Source: Pseudomonas sp. LS.1a (GTDB lineage: Bacteria; Pseudomonadota; Gammaproteobacteria; Pseudomonadales; Pseudomonadaceae). Taken from it: DNA of 64,000 nt. Positions within the stretch are counted from its first letter, which is position 1, and each line of letters starts with the position of its first letter. The stretch is from assembly GCF_022533585.1 (NCBI RefSeq), contig NZ_CP092827.1, positions 2,148,001 through 2,212,000 of the forward strand. Reading direction: 5' to 3'. This document shows positions 1 to 9,583 of this stretch, in pieces. The notes under the pieces were generated by a model. That model saw only the letters and a program-made list of their open reading frames with translations, ran no database searches and was not told the origin of the DNA. Both the position numbers and the translations under genes were made by a program.

Positions 1-885
1 AATACCGTGCTCAAGTACGGTTCGATGATGCCGGATGTGCCGTTGCTCAAGTACAACGATGGCCGCCTGCTGCCAACCATGTTCCATGGCGCCATGCTCA
101 CCTCCGAAGAAGTGCGCGACCTGAAGTTCACCCTGGCCCGTCTGGACAAGTACACCGCACGGGATTCCACCGACCGCCAGGACATTCGCGTGCATTGCAA
201 GAACAAGCGCTATGCCTGCGATATCGAGGCTGACCATTTTGACCTGGCCGGTGTCGATTACCGTTTCAACGAGCGGTTCAGTGCCCAGTACCAGGTGGCC
301 AAGCTGGAGAACATCTACCGCCAGCACTTCCTCGGCCTGGTGGCCAGCCAGCCGTTGGCATTGGGTAGCCTGTCGGCCGACCTGCGCTTGATCAAGAGTG
401 ATGACATCGGCAATGCCCGCGCCGGCGAAATCGACCATCGCGCGTTCAGCGGCATGCTCGGCTACAGCCTGGGTGGCCACAAACTCAGTGCCGGCTGGCA
501 GCGCATGTATGGCGACAGTGCCATGCCCTACCTGGATGGCACCAACCCGTACCTGGTCAACTATGCCCAGGTCAACGACTTTGCCGCCGCCCAGGAACGC
601 TCCTGGCAGGTGCGTTATGACTATGACTTCAAGGCCTTGGGTGTGCCCGGCCTGACCTTCTTCACCCGTTACATCAACGGTGACAATATCAAGGTGCCAG
701 GCAGCACGGCCGAAGGCAAAGAGTGGGAACGCGACACCGAGTTCAAGTACCAGGTGCAAAGTGGCGCATTCAAGGACGTCAGCGTGCGCCTGCGCAATTC
801 CACTTACCGCAGCAACTATGAAAAGTGGGCGCGTGACATGGACGAGACGCGGGTCATTGTCAGCTACAACTTCTCCATCTTCTAA
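1..885 (+). CDS. OprD-family outer membrane porin, C-terminal part (5' end outside window)
   Basis: This is an outer membrane channel of the OprD/OpdK type, which takes up small carboxylates or basic amino acids. The reading frame is open from base 1, so about the last 294 residues are present and the signal peptide and first strands lie upstream. Family hallmarks are the segment PLLKYNDGRLLP near the visible start, alternating beta-strand patterns, the late block RSWQVRYDYDFKALGVPGL, the EWERDTEFKYQVQSG segment and a terminal aromatic residue (SYNFSIF), as expected for assembly by BAM. The second OprD protein in this window, at 34949-36202, shares all of these blocks. No substrate can be assigned. 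The next gene, cobF, starts 67 bases downstream and is functionally unrelated. Confidence 0.93.
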   Translation, partial: NTVLKYGSMMPDVPLLKYNDGRLLPTMFHGAMLTSEEVRDLKFTLARLDKYTARDSTDRQDIRVHCKNKRYACDIEADHFDLAGVDYRFNERFSAQYQVAKLENIYRQHFLGLVASQPLALGSLSADLRLIKSDDIGNARAGEIDHRAFSGMLGYSLGGHKLSAGWQRMYGDSAMPYLDGTNPYLVNYAQVNDFAAAQERSWQVRYDYDFKALGVPGLTFFTRYINGDNIKVPGSTAEGKEWERDTEFKYQVQSGAFKDVSVRLRNSTYRSNYEKWARDMDETRVIVSYNFSIF

Positions 886-952
886 CGGGTCGCTTTGCCA
901 AATACCGGCAGCCACCTGACAATGGCTGCTGGTTCCCACAAAGGGCTGGGCA

Positions 953-1702
953 ATGAAAGACCTGTTGTTGATCGGCATCGGCCCGGGTGACCCGCGCCAG
1001 GTCACCTATGAGGCGGTCGATGCGCTGCGTCAGGCCAGTGTGTTCTTCGTGCTCTGCAAAGGCAGCGACAAGAACGAGCTGGTGCGCCTGCGCAAGGCCA
1101 TCCTGCAACGCTACCGCCCCGAGGGCGGCTACCGCCTGGTGCAGGTGGCCGACCCTGCACGCGATGGCCAGGCGGATGACTACCTGGGCGCGGTGCAGGA
1201 CTGGCACCGGCAGCGTGCGGCGCTGTATGCCCAGCTGATCGAGCAGGAGATTGGCGTTGGGGAAACCGGTGCCTTTCTACTGTGGGGCGAGCCGACGCTG
1301 TACGACAGCACACTGCGCATTCTTGACTTGGTCCGTGAGCGCGGTGTGGCGCTGCGGTTGCAGGTAATTCCGGGCATCAGCAGCGTGCAGGCGTTGGCGG
1401 CGCGTCATCAGGTGCCGCTCAACCGTATCGGTGAGCCGTTGACCGTGTTGCCAGGGCGGCGCCTGGCCGGGCAGGGGCAGATCGACAATGTGCTGGTGAT
1501 GCTAGATGGGCAGTGCGCGTTTGCCCGGCTCGATGACCCGGCGCTGATGATCTACTGGGGCGCGTACCTGGGGACCGAGGATGAGGTGCTGATTGCCGGG
1601 CCGTTGCAGGCGGTGAAGGTGCAGATACTGGAAGTGCGTGAGCGGGAGCGGGCGCGAAAGGGGTGGATCATGGATACCTACCTGTTGCGCAGGGAGCTGT
1701 AG
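953..1702 (+). CDS. cobF: Precorrin-6A synthase (deacetylating) CobF
   Basis: This 249-residue S-adenosylmethionine methyltransferase belongs to the tetrapyrrole methylase fold and acts in aerobic cobalamin synthesis. It methylates C-1 of precorrin-5 with loss of acetate to give precorrin-6A. The N-terminal LLLIGIGPGDPRQVT is the typical glycine-rich start of this family, followed by FLLWGEPTLYDST and VIPGISSVQALAA, the substrate and SAM pocket segments. Length matches CobF. It stands alone here, with no other cob gene in the window, which is common in pseudomonads where cob genes are scattered. The ATG at 953 has only a weak GGGC-type ribosome binding site. It is followed by half of a REP palindrome. 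Confidence 0.93.
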   Translation: MKDLLLIGIGPGDPRQVTYEAVDALRQASVFFVLCKGSDKNELVRLRKAILQRYRPEGGYRLVQVADPARDGQADDYLGAVQDWHRQRAALYAQLIEQEIGVGETGAFLLWGEPTLYDSTLRILDLVRERGVALRLQVIPGISSVQALAARHQVPLNRIGEPLTVLPGRRLAGQGQIDNVLVMLDGQCAFARLDDPALMIYWGAYLGTEDEVLIAGPLQAVKVQILEVRERERARKGWIMDTYLLRREL

Positions 1703-1736
1703 TCAGCTACATCTGCACTCAGCACCTGTGGTGACC

Positions 1737-1766
1737 CTGTGGGAGCGGGCAAGCCCGCGAAGCAGG
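1737..1766. repeat. Single REP half-element
   Basis: The sequence CTGTGGGAGCGGGCAAGCCC followed by GCGAAGCAGG is one arm of the common Pseudomonas REP palindrome. Unlike most copies in this window it has no inverted partner nearby. It sits between the convergent ends of cobF and the receiver gene on the minus strand. Confidence 0.8.
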
Positions 1767-1777
1767 CGCCGCAGTTC

Positions 1778-2128
1778 TCAAGGGTTACCCAGAATGGCCT
1801 GCACTTTCTCCCGCAACTGGTCGATACCGAACGGCTTGCCGATCAGGTGCATGCCCTCCGGCACGTCGACGCTGTCGGCATAGCCACTGGCGAACAGCAC
1901 CGGCAACAGCGGCCGCAGTTCGCGCGCCTTGGCTGCCAACTCTTCGCCGCGCATGTCCGGCAGCCCCACATCGGTCATCATCAGCGCCAGCTCCTGGCCC
2001 GGGTCCTCGAGAATGCGCAGCGCCGCGCTGGCATGCTCCGCCTCGATGACCGCGTAGCCCAGCTCGTCGAGCACTTCGACCATCAACATGCGTACGATGT
2101 CGTCGTCTTCGACTACCAGAAGGTGCAT
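1778..2128 (-). CDS. Single-domain response regulator (CheY-like)
   Basis: This is a stand-alone 116-residue phosphoacceptor domain. It has the acidic cluster EDDD near residues 7-10, the phosphorylation site D53 in MMTDVGLPDM, the switch region FASGYAD and the conserved lysine in IGKPFG. There is no output domain. The ATG at 2128 is preferred over an upstream TTG at 2146 because it has AGGA about eight bases before it. It is divergent from the large hybrid kinase gene at 2381, separated by about 250 bases, and is likely to exchange phosphate with that kinase or its neighbours. That pairing is inferred from position only. Confidence 0.9.
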   Translation of the reverse strand: MHLLVVEDDDIVRMLMVEVLDELGYAVIEAEHASAALRILEDPGQELALMMTDVGLPDMRGEELAAKARELRPLLPVLFASGYADSVDVPEGMHLIGKPFGIDQLREKVQAILGNP

Positions 2129-2380
2129 GGTCAGGATCCTGTGCAAAAAATGTATGTCTTTAATCTGTGCACCGGACGGCAGCAGAAGTTCCCGAGAATA
2201 CCGGGCCCGGCAATCAGATGGAACGATTGGCGCACGCCGCCTTCAAATACTGGCTAAATGCCCTGCCAGACCCGGCAAAGCTGGTTAGACTCGCTTGACA
2301 GGGACGACACAGTGGCAGATGACGACAACGACTGATCCGCCACACCTTTTAATGGACTTTTCTAGCTCGGGCGTTCTCAC

Positions 2381-5300
2381 ATGATGCAAGCAGCCTTGAT
2401 GGACCAGCGAAGCTTCCGCAAGTTGTTGAGCCGCAACGTCGGCCTACCCCTGGGGGTGGGCCTGCTGGGGGCCGTGGCCTTTGTCGCGGTGATCAACTAC
2501 CTGCTTTCGGCCATGCAGTGGGTCGAGCACACCGACCAGGTGATCGGCAATGCCAACGAAACGGTCAAGCTGTCGATCGACATGGAGACCGGCATGCGTG
2601 GCTTCCTTCTCACCGGCGAGGAGCGTTTCCTCGACCCCTACGAAGTGGCCAGGCCGCGCATCCTCGGCAGCCTGCAGAGCCTGCGCGGCATGGTCGAGGA
2701 CAACCCGCAACAGGTCGAACGCATCGACCGGCTGATTGCCCTGCAACAGGCCTGGAACGCCTTCGCCAACGAGATGATCGCCCAGCGCCGCGGCCAGGGT
2801 GACTACCGCGCCTCGATCGGCAGTGGCCGCGGCAAGCGCCTGACCGATGAGATCCGCAAGGAGTTCGACAGCCTGATCGGCAGCGAACAACAGCTGCGTA
2901 TGGCACGTAACCAGAAGGTCAGCAATGTAACCATCACGGTCATATCGTCCTTCGTGCTGTTCATCGTCGGCCTCAGCGCCTTGCTGGCCTACCTCGGGCG
3001 GCGCGACCTGCTGGCGTTGTCGGCTACCTATGACGAAAACCTCAAGGCCCAGCAGCGCTCGGCCGAGCGCCTGGAGCACCAGGCCTGGCTGCGCAACGGG
3101 CAGACCCAACTGGCCGAGCAGGTGCTGGGCCAACTGACCCTGCCCATGCTCGGTGACAACATCCTGCGTTTCTTCGCCAGTTACCTGGGCTGTGTGGTGG
3201 GCGCCATGTACGTACGCGACGAGCATGGCCGCCTGGTGCGTATGGCCAGCTATGGCCTTGATGCGCAGGAACAGGCCCGCGAGCAGGTGCTGGGCGATCA
3301 CGAAGGCCTGCTGGCCCAGGCCGTGCGCGAAGCGCGGGTGCTGCGCCTGGAAGACTTGCCCGAAGACTATTTCCACCTCAGCTCCGGCCTGGGCCGCGGC
3401 CTGCCGCGCAGTGCCCTGCTGATGCCAGCGAGCAACGACGGGCAGGTCAACGGCGTGCTGGAGCTGGGCTTCCTGCGGCCGTTGCAGGCGCGTGACGAGG
3501 AACTGCTGCAACGGGTCGCTGGCAACCTTGGCATCTCCATCGAAAGCGCTCGCTACCGGCAGCGCCTGCAGGAAGTGCTGGCCGAGACCCAGCAACTGAA
3601 CGAAGAGCTGCAAGTGCAGCAGGAAGAACTGAAAACCGCCAACGAAGAACTGGAGGAACAATCCCGCGTGCTGAAGGAGTCCCAGGCTCACCTGGAAACC
3701 CAGCAGGCGGAGCTGGAGCAGACCAACGAGCAGCTGTGCGAGCGCACCGAGGCGCTGGACCGCAAGAACGACGAACTGCTCCAGGCCCAGGACGAGCTGC
3801 AGGCACGCGCCGAGGAACTGCAGCGTTCGAGCAAGTACAAGTCCGAGTTCCTCGCCAACATGTCCCACGAGTTGCGCACACCGCTGAACAGCTCGCTGAT
3901 CCTGGCCAAACTGCTGGCGGAGAACGGCGAGGGCAATCTCAGCGACGAGCAGGTCAAGTTCGCCGAATCCATCTACTCGGCCGGCAACGACCTGCTCAGC
4001 CTGATCAATGACATTCTCGATATCGCCAAGGTGGAGGCCGGCAAGCTCGAAGTGCGCCCCGAAAGCACCCAGGTGGAGCGCTTGGTCGAAGGCCTGCGCG
4101 GCCTGTTCGAGCCGTTGGCCGGGCAAAAGGGCCTGGCCTTCGAGGTGACTACCGAGGCGCAAGTGCCGGCCACACTGTTCACCGACCGCCAGCGCCTGGA
4201 GCAGATCCTCAAGAACCTGCTGTCCAACGCCATCAAGTTCACCGAGCGCGGCCAGGTCAGCCTGAACATCGGTTATCAGCCCGGCACCGGCATCGTCTTT
4301 GCCGTACGCGATACCGGTATTGGCATCGCCGCCGACCAGCAGCAGGCGATCTTCGGCGCCTTCCACCAGGTCGATGGCACCAGCAACCGCCGTTATGGCG
4401 GCACCGGCCTGGGCCTGTCCATTTCCCGCGACCTGGCGCACCTGCTGGGCGGGCAGATCAGCGTCGACAGCAGCCCCGGCCAGGGCAGCGTGTTCAGCCT
4501 GATCCTGCCGGAGCGCTATGAGCGCGTGGCGCAGGATATCCAGGCGGTCAGCCTGCGCCCGGCGGTCGATAGCCTGCCACCCGCGCCGCAGGCACCGGTG
4601 CCCGCGGCGCCGAAACGCCCGGCACCAGCGTTCGCCGACGACCGCGAGCGCGCGCCGTTCGGCAACCGCTGCATTCTGGTGATCGAGGACGAACCGAACT
4701 TCGCCCGCATCCTCTTCGACCTGGCCCACGAGCTGGGTTACAGCTGCCTGGTGGCGCAGGGCGCCGACGAGGGCTTCGAGCTGGCCGCGCAGTACATCCC
4801 CGATGCCATCCTGCTGGACATGCGCCTGCCCGACCATTCCGGCCTGACCGTGCTGCAACGCCTGAAGGAGCAGGCCAGCACCCGGCACATCCCGGTGCAT
4901 ATCATTTCCGTGGAAGACCGGGTCGAGGCGGCCATGCACATGGGCGCTGTCGGCTACGCGGTCAAGCCCACCAGCCGCGAACAACTCAAGGAAGTGTTCG
5001 CCCGCCTGGAGGCCAAGCTGACCCAGAAGCTCAAGCACATCCTGCTGGTGGAGGACGACGACCTGCAGCGCGAGAGCATTGCCCGCCTGATCGGCGACGA
5101 CGATGTCGAGATCACCGCCGTGGCCATGGCCCAGGATGCCCTGGCGTTGCTGCGCGATAACATTTACGACTGCATGATCATCGACCTCAAGCTGCCGGAC
5201 ATGCTCGGCAACGAACTGCTCAAGCGCATGACCGCCGAGGACATCCGCGCCTTCCCGCCGGTGATCGTGTATACCGGGCGCAACCTGACCCGCGAAGAAG

Positions 5301-5848
5301 AAGCCGACCTGCTCAAGTACTCGCGCTCGATCATCATCAAGGGCGCCCGCTCGCCGGAGCGCCTGCTCGATGAAGTGACGCTGTTCCTGCACAAGGTCGA
5401 GTCGCAACTTTCCAACGAACGCCAGCGCATGCTCAAGACCGCGCGCAGCCGCGACAAGGTGTTCGAAGGCCGCAAGGTGCTGCTGGTGGACGATGACGTG
5501 CGCAACATTTTCGCCCTGACCAGCGCGCTGGAGCACAAGGGCGCGATCGTCGAAATCGGCCGCAACGGCCGCGAGGCCATCGAGCGCCTGGAGCAGCATG
5601 ACGACATCGACCTGGTGCTGATGGATGTGATGATGCCGGAAATGGACGGCTTCGAGGCCACCCGGTTGATCCGCCAGCAACCGCGCTGGCGCAAGCTGCC
5701 GATCATTGCCGTGACCGCCAAGGCGATGAAGGATGACCAGCAGCGTTGCCTGCAGGCCGGCGCCAACGATTACCTGGCCAAGCCGATCGACCTGGACCGC
5801 TTGTTCTCGCTGATCCGTGTGTGGCTGCCGCAACTGGAGCGAATTTGA
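2381..5848 (+). CDS. Large hybrid sensor histidine kinase (CHASE3-GAF-HisKA-HATPase-REC-REC-REC)
   Basis: This is a 1155-residue inner membrane sensor kinase. A first membrane segment lies at about 22-44, then a periplasmic CHASE3-like helical domain containing [17 protein letters not shown], a second membrane segment at about 185-207, a GAF-like domain at about 245-390 and a long Glu/Gln-rich coiled coil at about 395-485. The kinase core has phosphoacceptor H496 in [11 protein letters not shown], an N-box LLSNAIKF and glycine boxes DTGIGIA and GGTGLGL. Three receivers follow with acceptors D813 (LLDMRLPD), D935 (IIDLKLPDM) and D1082 ([11 protein letters not shown]). The end overlaps the cheR start (TTGA), so the genes are translationally coupled. 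The first receiver lies after a Pro/Ala-rich linker. The signal sensed is unknown. A 1129-codon open frame on the opposite strand is treated as a codon-bias shadow. Confidence 0.95.
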   Translation: MMQAALMDQRSFRKLLSRNVGLPLGVGLLGAVAFVAVINYLLSAMQWVEHTDQVIGNANETVKLSIDMETGMRGFLLTGEERFLDPYEVARPRILGSLQSLRGMVEDNPQQVERIDRLIALQQAWNAFANEMIAQRRGQGDYRASIGSGRGKRLTDEIRKEFDSLIGSEQQLRMARNQKVSNVTITVISSFVLFIVGLSALLAYLGRRDLLALSATYDENLKAQQRSAERLEHQAWLRNGQTQLAEQVLGQLTLPMLGDNILRFFASYLGCVVGAMYVRDEHGRLVRMASYGLDAQEQAREQVLGDHEGLLAQAVREARVLRLEDLPEDYFHLSSGLGRGLPRSALLMPASNDGQVNGVLELGFLRPLQARDEELLQRVAGNLGISIESARYRQRLQEVLAETQQLNEELQVQQEELKTANEELEEQSRVLKESQAHLETQQAELEQTNEQLCERTEALDRKNDELLQAQDELQARAEELQRSSKYKSEFLANMSHELRTPLNSSLILAKLLAENGEGNLSDEQVKFAESIYSAGNDLLSLINDILDIAKVEAGKLEVRPESTQVERLVEGLRGLFEPLAGQKGLAFEVTTEAQVPATLFTDRQRLEQILKNLLSNAIKFTERGQVSLNIGYQPGTGIVFAVRDTGIGIAADQQQAIFGAFHQVDGTSNRRYGGTGLGLSISRDLAHLLGGQISVDSSPGQGSVFSLILPERYERVAQDIQAVSLRPAVDSLPPAPQAPVPAAPKRPAPAFADDRERAPFGNRCILVIEDEPNFARILFDLAHELGYSCLVAQGADEGFELAAQYIPDAILLDMRLPDHSGLTVLQRLKEQASTRHIPVHIISVEDRVEAAMHMGAVGYAVKPTSREQLKEVFARLEAKLTQKLKHILLVEDDDLQRESIARLIGDDDVEITAVAMAQDALALLRDNIYDCMIIDLKLPDMLGNELLKRMTAEDIRAFPPVIVYTGRNLTREEEADLLKYSRSIIIKGARSPERLLDEVTLFLHKVESQLSNERQRMLKTARSRDKVFEGRKVLLVDDDVRNIFALTSALEHKGAIVEIGRNGREAIERLEQHDDIDLVLMDVMMPEMDGFEATRLIRQQPRWRKLPIIAVTAKAMKDDQQRCLQAGANDYLAKPIDLDRLFSLIRVWLPQLERI

Positions 5849-6666
5849 CTAGCGAACGTAACACCGATATCGAAATCCGCTTGCTGATCGAGGCCATCTA
5901 CCTCAAGTACAGCTACGATTTCCGCAACTATTCCGGCGCCTCGATCAAGCGCCGGATCCTGCATGCGCTGCGCCAGTTCGACTGCCTGACGGTGTCGGCG
6001 TTGCAGGAGCGGGTGCTGCACGACCCCGGCATGTTCATGCAGTTGCTGCAGTACCTGACGATCCCGGTCAGCGAGATGTTCCGCGACCCGGGGCACTACG
6101 TGGCGCTGCGCAACGAAGTGGTGCCGCTGCTGCGCACCTGGCCGTCGATCAAGGTATGGATTGCCGGCTGCAGCACGGGCGAGGAGGTGTATTCGATGGC
6201 CATTCTGCTGCGCGAGGAAGGTCTGCTGGAACGTACCATCATCTACGCCACCGACATCAACCCGCATTCGCTGGACAAGGCCAAGCAGGGCATCTACTCA
6301 ATGAAGAACATGCGCGAGTACGCCGAAAATTATCGCATCGCCGGCGGCCGGCGCGACTTTGCCGAGTACTACACGGCGGCCTACGGCAATGCCATCATGG
6401 ACAGCACCCTGCGCGACAATGTGACGTTCGCTGACCACAGCCTGGCCACCGACAGCGTGTTTTCCGAAACCCAGCTGGTGTCGTGCCGCAACGTGCTTAT
6501 CTACTTCAACAAGGAACTGCAGGACCGAGCCCTGGGCCTGTTCCATGAGTCCCTGTGCCACCGCGGCTTCCTGGTGCTTGGCAGCAAGGAATCGGTGGAC
6601 TTTTCCGCCTACAGCGAGCGCTTCGAGCCGCTGGTCAAGCCCGAACGGATCTACCGCAAAGCATGA
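5845..6666 (+). CDS. CheR-type protein glutamate methyltransferase
   Basis: This 273-residue SAM-dependent methyltransferase of the CheR family would methylate glutamate side chains, classically on chemoreceptors. The N-terminal helical domain is followed by the SAM-binding segment IAGCSTGEEVYS, then ATDINPHSLDKAKQG and the CRNVLIYF motif typical of CheR. The start is taken as the TTG at 5845, which overlaps the stop codon of the upstream kinase and has GGAGCG just before it; upstream in-frame starts would lie inside the kinase gene. It overlaps the next gene by four bases (ATGA). No methyl-accepting protein is encoded nearby, so the substrate may be the hybrid kinase coiled coil or a remote receptor; this is inference. 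Confidence 0.92.
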   Translation: MTSERNTDIEIRLLIEAIYLKYSYDFRNYSGASIKRRILHALRQFDCLTVSALQERVLHDPGMFMQLLQYLTIPVSEMFRDPGHYVALRNEVVPLLRTWPSIKVWIAGCSTGEEVYSMAILLREEGLLERTIIYATDINPHSLDKAKQGIYSMKNMREYAENYRIAGGRRDFAEYYTAAYGNAIMDSTLRDNVTFADHSLATDSVFSETQLVSCRNVLIYFNKELQDRALGLFHESLCHRGFLVLGSKESVDFSAYSERFEPLVKPERIYRKA

Positions 6667-7262
6667 ACGGCGTGCGCGCGGTGGTGATCGGCGCCTCGGC
6701 GGGCGGCGTGACGGCGCTGCTCACCGTGCTGGGCGCGTTGCCGGCCAGCGTCACCATCCCGGTGGTATGCGTGCTGCACCTGCCGGATGGCCGCCACAGC
6801 CAACTGGCCGAGGTGCTGCAGCGCCGCCTGCAGCGGCCGGTGTGCGAGGCCCGTGACAAGCAGCCGCTGCTCGCCGGGCAAATATACGTTGCCGGGCCAG
6901 GTTACCACCTGTCGGTGGAGCGTGACCTGACCCTGTCGCTGAGCCAGGAGCCGCCGGTGCATTTTTCCCGGCCGGCGATCGATTACCTGTTCATGTCGGC
7001 GGCCGATGCCTACGGTGCCGGCCTGCTGGGCATGCTGCTCACCGGTGCCAATGAGGATGGTGCCGAAGGCCTGGCCTATATCAAGCACAATGGGGGCCGG
7101 ACTGTGGTCCAGGACCCTTGTGACGCACAGGTGGCGCTGATGCCGGAGGCCGCTCTGGCCCTGCACCAGCCCGACCATATTCTTACTCTGAGTGGCATCG
7201 AGCGGTTGCTCGCCGCCCTGGAACCCAGCGCATGCCAAGCCACACCATCGCCAAACTGCTGA
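6663..7262 (+). CDS. CheB-type methylesterase, catalytic domain only
   Basis: This 199-residue protein corresponds to the CheB methylesterase domain. It carries the serine-histidine-aspartate set expected of the family: S12 in GASAGGV, H39 in VLHLPDG and D132 in LTGANEDGAEG. Classical CheB has an N-terminal receiver that controls the esterase; that receiver is absent here, so control must come from partners. The start ATG at 6663 overlaps the cheR stop codon. The 3' end overlaps the next kinase gene by 31 bases, an unusually long coupling. CheR and CheB together form a reversible methylation pair embedded between two hybrid kinases. Confidence 0.92.
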   Translation: MNGVRAVVIGASAGGVTALLTVLGALPASVTIPVVCVLHLPDGRHSQLAEVLQRRLQRPVCEARDKQPLLAGQIYVAGPGYHLSVERDLTLSLSQEPPVHFSRPAIDYLFMSAADAYGAGLLGMLLTGANEDGAEGLAYIKHNGGRTVVQDPCDAQVALMPEAALALHQPDHILTLSGIERLLAALEPSACQATPSPNC

Positions 7263-8458
7263 TCGTCGACGACCTGCCAGATAACCTGCTGGCCCTCGAC
7301 GCCCTGATCCAGGGCGAAGGCCGTGAGGTGCACCAAGCCCAGTCGGCCGAGGCAGCGTTGTCGCTGTTGCTCGAGCACGAGTTCGCCCTGGCCATCCTCG
7401 ACGTGCAGATGCCGGGCATGAACGGTTTCGAGCTGGCCGAGCTGATGCGCGGCACGGAAAAGACCCGCAACATCCCCATCGTGTTCGTCACCGCCGCCGG
7501 GCGCGAGATGAATTACGCGTTCAAGGGGTATGAAAGCGGTGCAGTGGACTTTTTGCACAAGCCGCTCGACATCCTGGCGGTAAAAAGCAAGGTGTCGGTG
7601 TTCGTCGACCTGTACCGCCAGCGCAAGGTGCTCGACCGCCAGTTGCAGGCCCTCGAACGCAGCCGCCAGGAGCAGGAACTGCTGCTGGCCCAGCTGCAAA
7701 AGGCGCGGGGTGAACTGGAGCATGCCGTGCGCATGCGTGATGATTTCATGTCGATCGTGTCCCACGAGGTGCGCACCCCGCTCAATGGCCTGATCCTGGA
7801 AACCCAGCTGCGCAAGCTGCACCTGAAGCGTGGCAACTTGGCCGCCTTCAGTGGCGACAAGTTGCAGGCCATGGTCGAGCGCGACGAGCGGCAGATCAAC
7901 AGCCTTATCCGCCTGGTCGAAGACATGCTCGATGTGTCGCGTATCCGTACCGGCAAACTGTCGCTGCGGCCCAAAGCGTTCGACCTGGGCCAGTTGGTGC
8001 GTGGCCTGGTGGAGAACTTTGCTGCCCAGGCCACCGCATTGGGCACCCATATAGAGTTGCAACGCTGCGAGCCGCTGCAGGGCGAGTGGGACGAGTTTCG
8101 CATCGAGCAGGTGCTGGCCAATCTGTTGTCCAATGCCTTGCGTTATGGCGAGCGCAAGCCGGTGCAGGTGCGGGTGTTCGAGCAGGACGGCCTGGCGTGC
8201 GTGCAGGTGCAGGACCATGGCATCGGCATCTGCGCAGCCAACCAGCAACGCATCTTCCAGCAGTTCGAGCGGGTCGCCACCCAGCGGGCCAGTGGTGGGT
8301 TGGGCCTGGGGCTCTACATATCGGAACAGATCGTTCAGGCCCACGGCGGGCGCATATTGGTCGAGAGTGAAGAGGGCAAAGGCGCCACCTTCACCTTGCA
8401 ATTGCCACTGGCAACCTACGAACAACAAAACGATCAGGCACGGGCAACCTCTGCCTGA
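7232..8458 (+). CDS. Receiver-histidine kinase hybrid (REC-HisKA-HATPase), cytoplasmic
   Basis: This is a 408-residue soluble kinase with an N-terminal receiver (acceptor D57 in AILDVQMPGMNG, lysine in LHKPLD), a short coiled coil at about 130-165, the phosphoacceptor H178 in SIVSHEVRTPLNG, an N-box LLSNALRYG and glycine boxes DHGIGI and GLGLGLYIS. There are no membrane segments, so it is controlled by phosphorylation of its own receiver, probably by the large upstream kinase. It starts inside the end of the cheB gene and is followed 43 bases later by a single-domain receiver. The arrangement suggests a branching phosphorelay, although no histidine phosphotransfer domain is encoded locally. 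Confidence 0.93.
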   Translation: MPSHTIAKLLIVDDLPDNLLALDALIQGEGREVHQAQSAEAALSLLLEHEFALAILDVQMPGMNGFELAELMRGTEKTRNIPIVFVTAAGREMNYAFKGYESGAVDFLHKPLDILAVKSKVSVFVDLYRQRKVLDRQLQALERSRQEQELLLAQLQKARGELEHAVRMRDDFMSIVSHEVRTPLNGLILETQLRKLHLKRGNLAAFSGDKLQAMVERDERQINSLIRLVEDMLDVSRIRTGKLSLRPKAFDLGQLVRGLVENFAAQATALGTHIELQRCEPLQGEWDEFRIEQVLANLLSNALRYGERKPVQVRVFEQDGLACVQVQDHGIGICAANQQRIFQQFERVATQRASGGLGLGLYISEQIVQAHGGRILVESEEGKGATFTLQLPLATYEQQNDQARATSA

Positions 8459-8501
8459 GCCTGGGGTCTGATGGCCAGGTGTAAGTATTCAAGGCGTTGA
8501 C

Positions 8502-8879
8502 ATGAGTGAAGATGCACAAGATGTGGTGCTGGTCGTCGAGGACGAACCAGCGATTCGCATGATTCTGCGTGATTACCTGGCAGGCGAGGGCTACCACGTG
8601 CTGGTGGCCGAGGATGGCGAGCAGGCGTTCGCGATCCTGGCGAGCAAGCCGCACCTCGACTTGATGGTGACGGACTTCCGCTTGCCGGGCGGGATTTCCG
8701 GGGTGGAGATTGCCGAGCCGGCGGTGAAATTGCGGCCGGACCTGAAGGTGATCTTCATCAGCGGCTACCCGGCGGAGATTCTCGAGTCAGGCAGCCCGAT
8801 CACCCGCAAGGCACCGATCCTGGCCAAGCCGTTCGACCTGGATACCTTGCACGAGCAGATCCAGGCACTCCTGCGCTAG
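8502..8879 (+). CDS. Single-domain response regulator
   Basis: This 125-residue receiver-only protein has the acidic pair in VVEDEPAIR, phosphorylation site D58 in MVTDFRLPGG, the switch segment FISGYPAE and the lysine of LAKPFD. It has no DNA-binding or enzymatic output. It is the last gene of the signalling operon that starts at 2381 and ends just before a strong REP hairpin that probably terminates transcription. It may be a phosphate sink or act by protein contact. Its FISGYP-type switch resembles that of the divergent receiver protein at 1778-2128 (FASGYAD), so the two may be related in job. Confidence 0.9.
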   Translation: MSEDAQDVVLVVEDEPAIRMILRDYLAGEGYHVLVAEDGEQAFAILASKPHLDLMVTDFRLPGGISGVEIAEPAVKLRPDLKVIFISGYPAEILESGSPITRKAPILAKPFDLDTLHEQIQALLR

Positions 8880-8887
8880 CCCGCACA

Positions 8888-8981
8888 GGCCCTTTCGCGG
8901 GTAAACCCGCTCCCACAGGAACTGTGCAGGTCTTTGGATTTGCACAGTTCCTGTGGGAGCGGGTTTACCCGCGAAAGGGCC
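8888..8981. repeat. REP inverted pair with perfect 41-bp arms
   Basis: Two copies of the REP palindrome face each other with a 12-base loop (arms 8888-8928 and 8941-8981, identical as reverse complements). The core is CGGGTAAACCCGCTCCCACAGG. It lies between two convergent genes and would fold into a very stable hairpin, so it may act as a bidirectional terminator or mRNA stabiliser. Confidence 0.92.
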
Positions 8982-8989
8982 GGAACAGG

Positions 8990-9571
8990 CTAGCGCAGGG
9001 TCCGCTCCAGCCCACCCACCAGCATGCTTTCCATCAGCCCCAGCCCCTGTTCTTCGGGCAAGGCCTTCAACATCCCCGGCAACTGGTTCAGCAGCGTCGC
9101 CACCACATGCGCCGTGGCCACCAGAGCCTGCCCCTGCAACTTCGCCTGCGGTGCGATCAACCTCAGCAACCCTGCCTCATAGCGCTTGCGCAACAAGGCC
9201 AGACGCGCCTGCTGGTCGTCGTTCAGGCAACAGAAGTCCCGCTCCGCCAGGCGAAACTGCATGGGCCGCTCGGCATGCAGCTGCCAGTGCGCGGCAATCA
9301 GGCAGCTCAACGCCGACGCCCCGCGAGCCATGGCCCTGCGCCCTTGGTCCAGGGTGGCCTGCAACTCCTCGTACAACTCCTCGATCAGGTCGTACAACAA
9401 GTCCTGCTTGCTGGGGAAGTGATGGTACAGCGAGCCCGCGGTCAGCCCCACGTGGGCCGCCAGCTCGCGCATGCTGACCTGGCCAAAGCCCTTTTCGGCA
9501 AACAGCGCCATGGCCCGGTCACGTCGCTCTTCAAAGTTGGCACAGCGCATCGCGGCATTGACCGGGGGCAT
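8990..9571 (-). CDS. TetR-family transcriptional regulator
   Basis: This 193-residue TetR repressor has its helix-turn-helix at about residues 27-50 (GFGQVSMRELAAHVGLTAGS, then LYHHFPSKQDLL). The C-terminal ligand domain is helical and of unknown specificity. The ATG at 9571 has GAGGAG seven bases upstream. It is the last gene of a three-gene operon after the thiolase and the hydroxyacyl-CoA dehydrogenase, only 12 bases behind the latter, so it probably regulates that operon in response to an acyl-CoA or related ligand. That role is inferred from position. Confidence 0.88.
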   Translation of the reverse strand: MPPVNAAMRCANFEERRDRAMALFAEKGFGQVSMRELAAHVGLTAGSLYHHFPSKQDLLYDLIEELYEELQATLDQGRRAMARGASALSCLIAAHWQLHAERPMQFRLAERDFCCLNDDQQARLALLRKRYEAGLLRLIAPQAKLQGQALVATAHVVATLLNQLPGMLKALPEEQGLGLMESMLVGGLERTLR

Positions 9572-9583
9572 GGCGTTCGCTCC

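Noticed and set aside
2444..5833. A 1129-codon open frame on the minus strand opposite the hybrid kinase
   Set aside because: GC-rich codon bias in a long gene commonly leaves one antisense frame open. The predicted protein is low complexity, rich in Leu, Gln, His and Ala, with no recognisable domain, while the plus strand has complete kinase motifs.
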